Position numbers and translations under genes: made by a program. From an uncultured Peptococcaceae bacterium (GTDB lineage Bacteria; Bacillota; Desulfitobacteriia; Desulfitobacteriales; Syntrophobotulaceae): 14,451 nt of DNA. Position 1 is the first letter of the stretch. Every line of letters begins with the position of its first letter. Below are positions 13,015-14,451 of this stretch, piece after piece. A model generated the notes under the pieces. The model searched no databases. It was given only the letters and a program-made list of their open reading frames with translations, and was not told the DNA's origin. The stretch covers positions 1 to 14,451 of the forward strand of contig CALBJS010000245.1 in NCBI GenBank assembly GCA_937892995.1. Reading direction: 5' to 3'.

Positions 13015-14451
13015 CTAGACCATATGTTTTGTTTTTAGCCTGAAGATGATTAGTACGGCGATCGATAAAGCCAAGATAGCCCCGCCTATTAAAAATATTT
13101 GCTGAGGATCAGATCCTTGGGGAACATTTCCGGAGTTCTTAGCCATGCCATGCGGAAAATTTCGGGACTCTCCATTGTGAGCAAAGTCTTGACCAGCCAT
13201 ATCTGGACGCCGATTGATACCCTCCGGTGGTATCATACCTTCTGCCGCTATCATACCCTCCGGAACCATCCGTGCTCCTTGGCGATCGTCCCATTTTTCC
13301 CGTTGGGGGTGCTCACCTTGGGGAAAAACTCCTTGTTGCCCATCCCCGGGATTATTAGCTTGTTCCTCTTCTCCTTCCGCGGGCAGCTCACCGCTTAATT
13401 GTAAGGCTACATTGCTGCTACGCTTGCTGACAAATTCTAGAAGGTTAGGAATTTGCCCTTCACCGGGCGGCCAAGGAAAATCTTCAGCAGGTTGCCGGCT
13501 TTTGTTGCTCTGCTTTGGCGTTTGTTCCGACACAGGATTCCTATTCTGAACATCAATCTTGGTATTATCCGTAGTGTTAGGATCTGCAGCTGAACCGGCC
13601 GAAATTACTTCTTGAGCCGTAGTTGGGGCAATAGCCTGTTCAAATTGCTCCATAGTATAAAACTTGGTAGGGTCTTTTTCTAAATGGGGTCTGATCAGGT
13701 TCGCAACACGCGTTATTTCAACAGTCATTTTCTCCAGGGTAAAAGGGCCGTTGATCAATTCTTCCAGGTATTGATGGTATAAATCCTTATACTTCTCTAC
13801 CTCCAACAGTTTACCCAGCAGTGGCCGCTCGGCCAGGGTCGTCCCGGAAACGGGCTGGTCAATATCAAGTGAAGTCTGACCCTGCCCACTTCCTCTTCCC
13901 ATACTAAAACCGCCAAAGGACATATTGTAGTCCCAAGGGAGAATAGCAAAAACCCCATCTTCTTCATACAGATAATAATTATGGGTAAACTGGCCTTGAT
14001 AACTATCTAGATTTACAAGTACCGTATTGACAGCAAAATAGCGTAAAATCTCTTGGACATCTAAATATTTTTCTAAATCCCGACCTTGATTGAGCATCCT
14101 AATCATGGTAACCAAAGCCTCAGCACTACCGTCTTTCTCCTTGGTCACAGCCTGTAATCCGCTGTAAGAATCCCTCTGATCATCAAGATACACAAGGTCA
14201 TTGCCTTTACCTCGCTCACCATAAGGCTTATAGATAGTTCCGTAGTTTGGGCCGTAATACCTTTGGGCCAAAGGCTTTTCGATACCTTCTACCGCCAGAT
14301 AGAGACCTACTAAATCACCATTAATATAAATATTCGCATAGCAGAAAGCCGGAACAGGAACATTCATCTGCTCCAGGAGGTCATAAGATAAGTACTCCCG
14401 CAGATAAGAAGGATCACTAAAAGAATTGTTAAGATTTAACTTTGTAAGACC
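13015..14451 (-). CDS. cotH: CotH-family spore-coat/surface protein kinase (5' end beyond the window)
   Basis: 478 C-terminal residues are visible; the frame stays open to the right edge (GLTKLNLNNSFSDPSYLREYLSYDLL...), so the N-terminus is missing. The CotH domain is clear: KLNLNNSFSDPSYLRE, YANIYINGDLVGLYLAVE, IYKPYGERGKG, the HNYYLYEEDG strand and ILPWDYNMSFGG with the PWD metal/catalytic motif (about visible residues 172-174). CotH proteins phosphorylate spore coat proteins or act at the cell surface. After the domain come a low-complexity Asn/Pro/Gln/Gly-rich linker, an EGMI triplet repeat (PEGMIAAEGMIPPEGIN) and a C-terminal membrane helix (IFLIGGAILALSIAVLIIF) with a short basic tail, so it is probably anchored in the membrane with the kinase outside. 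No terminator is seen before the convergent aminotransferase. Confidence 0.9.
   Translation of the reverse strand, partial: GLTKLNLNNSFSDPSYLREYLSYDLLEQMNVPVPAFCYANIYINGDLVGLYLAVEGIEKPLAQRYYGPNYGTIYKPYGERGKGNDLVYLDDQRDSYSGLQAVTKEKDGSAEALVTMIRMLNQGRDLEKYLDVQEILRYFAVNTVLVNLDSYQGQFTHNYYLYEEDGVFAILPWDYNMSFGGFSMGRGSGQGQTSLDIDQPVSGTTLAERPLLGKLLEVEKYKDLYHQYLEELINGPFTLEKMTVEITRVANLIRPHLEKDPTKFYTMEQFEQAIAPTTAQEVISAGSAADPNTTDNTKIDVQNRNPVSEQTPKQSNKSRQPAEDFPWPPGEGQIPNLLEFVSKRSSNVALQLSGELPAEGEEEQANNPGDGQQGVFPQGEHPQREKWDDRQGARMVPEGMIAAEGMIPPEGINRRPDMAGQDFAHNGESRNFPHGMAKNSGNVPQGSDPQQIFLIGGAILALSIAVLIIFRLKTKHMV

Noticed and set aside
13099..13549. Plus-strand open frames opposite the cotH 3' half
   Set aside because: They mirror the low-complexity Pro/Gly/Gln-rich linker of cotH, whose composition keeps the opposite strand open; no recognisable protein features.
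1..14451. CRISPR array, tRNA/rRNA genes, insertion sequences or phage genes
   Set aside because: No regularly spaced repeats, no tRNA-like or rRNA sequences, and no transposase, integrase or phage proteins were seen on either strand.

Overview
This is a moderately AT-rich chromosomal window that most resembles an anaerobic, endospore-forming Gram-positive of the class Clostridia. The Desulfosporosinus/Desulfitobacterium-type Peptococcales are my best guess, inferred from gene content and not proven. The reasons are strong AGGAGGTG-type ribosome binding sites, clean sigma-A promoters, rho-independent terminators, a CotH-like spore-coat kinase, and oxygen-sensitive ferredoxin/MinD and DUF134 families typical of strict anaerobes.

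Layout. 1-159: the last 43 residues of a PotA-like ABC ATPase on the plus strand, with its terminator. 174-2515 (minus): a DegV fatty-acid-binding protein and an unusual protein made of three fused RidA/YjgF domains, each with its own regulatory surroundings. 2580-5483 (minus): a possible small ORF, a PhoR/VanS-like sensor kinase, an OmpR-type response regulator translationally coupled to it, and a small DUF4405 membrane protein just upstream. A good promoter (TTGTCA-N16-TATAAT) lies between DUF4405 and the regulator.

5597-11710 is the most interesting part. On the minus strand, in transcription order, it holds an Mrp/NBP35-type Fe-S carrier ATPase, a dinitrogenase-cofactor (NifX-like) domain protein, two tandem MinD-type ATPases each carrying two inserted 4Fe-4S ferredoxin motifs, a second NifX-like protein with a His/Cys tail, a Gly/Arg/Met-rich DUF5320 protein, two consecutive DUF134 regulators and a ferritin-like diiron protein. 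A CGGC-domain cysteine protein is divergent from mrp. The set matches the anaerobe-specific 'orange protein' (ORP) type of module known from Desulfovibrio, which is built from MinD-ferredoxin ATPases, Mrp and a NifX-like protein holding a Mo-Cu-S cluster. Here it is in a Gram-positive setting with DUF134 proteins as candidate regulators and no sigma-54 regulator in view. No nifHDK genes are present, so 'nitrogenase cofactor' labels should be read as domain names only.

The cluster carries conspicuous cis-elements. A perfect 11-bp inverted repeat sits over the facing mrp and CGGC promoters. A 28-bp near-palindrome with the same TAGTTA/TAACTA core follows mrp. A TATACCC-N6-GGGTATA operator lies between the -35 and -10 of the DUF5320 promoter, with a second 17-bp direct-repeat copy running up to the ribosome binding site. 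A 12-codon ORF with a strong ribosome binding site overlaps the start of the second DUF134 gene. The likely picture is a metal/Fe-S/redox-linked maturation or signalling complex under local control.

11811-14451: a class I/II PLP aminotransferase on the plus strand, preceded by a 14-bp inverted repeat, converges on a CotH-family protein (minus) that runs off the right edge and ends in a Pro/Gly/Gln-rich linker plus a C-terminal membrane helix.
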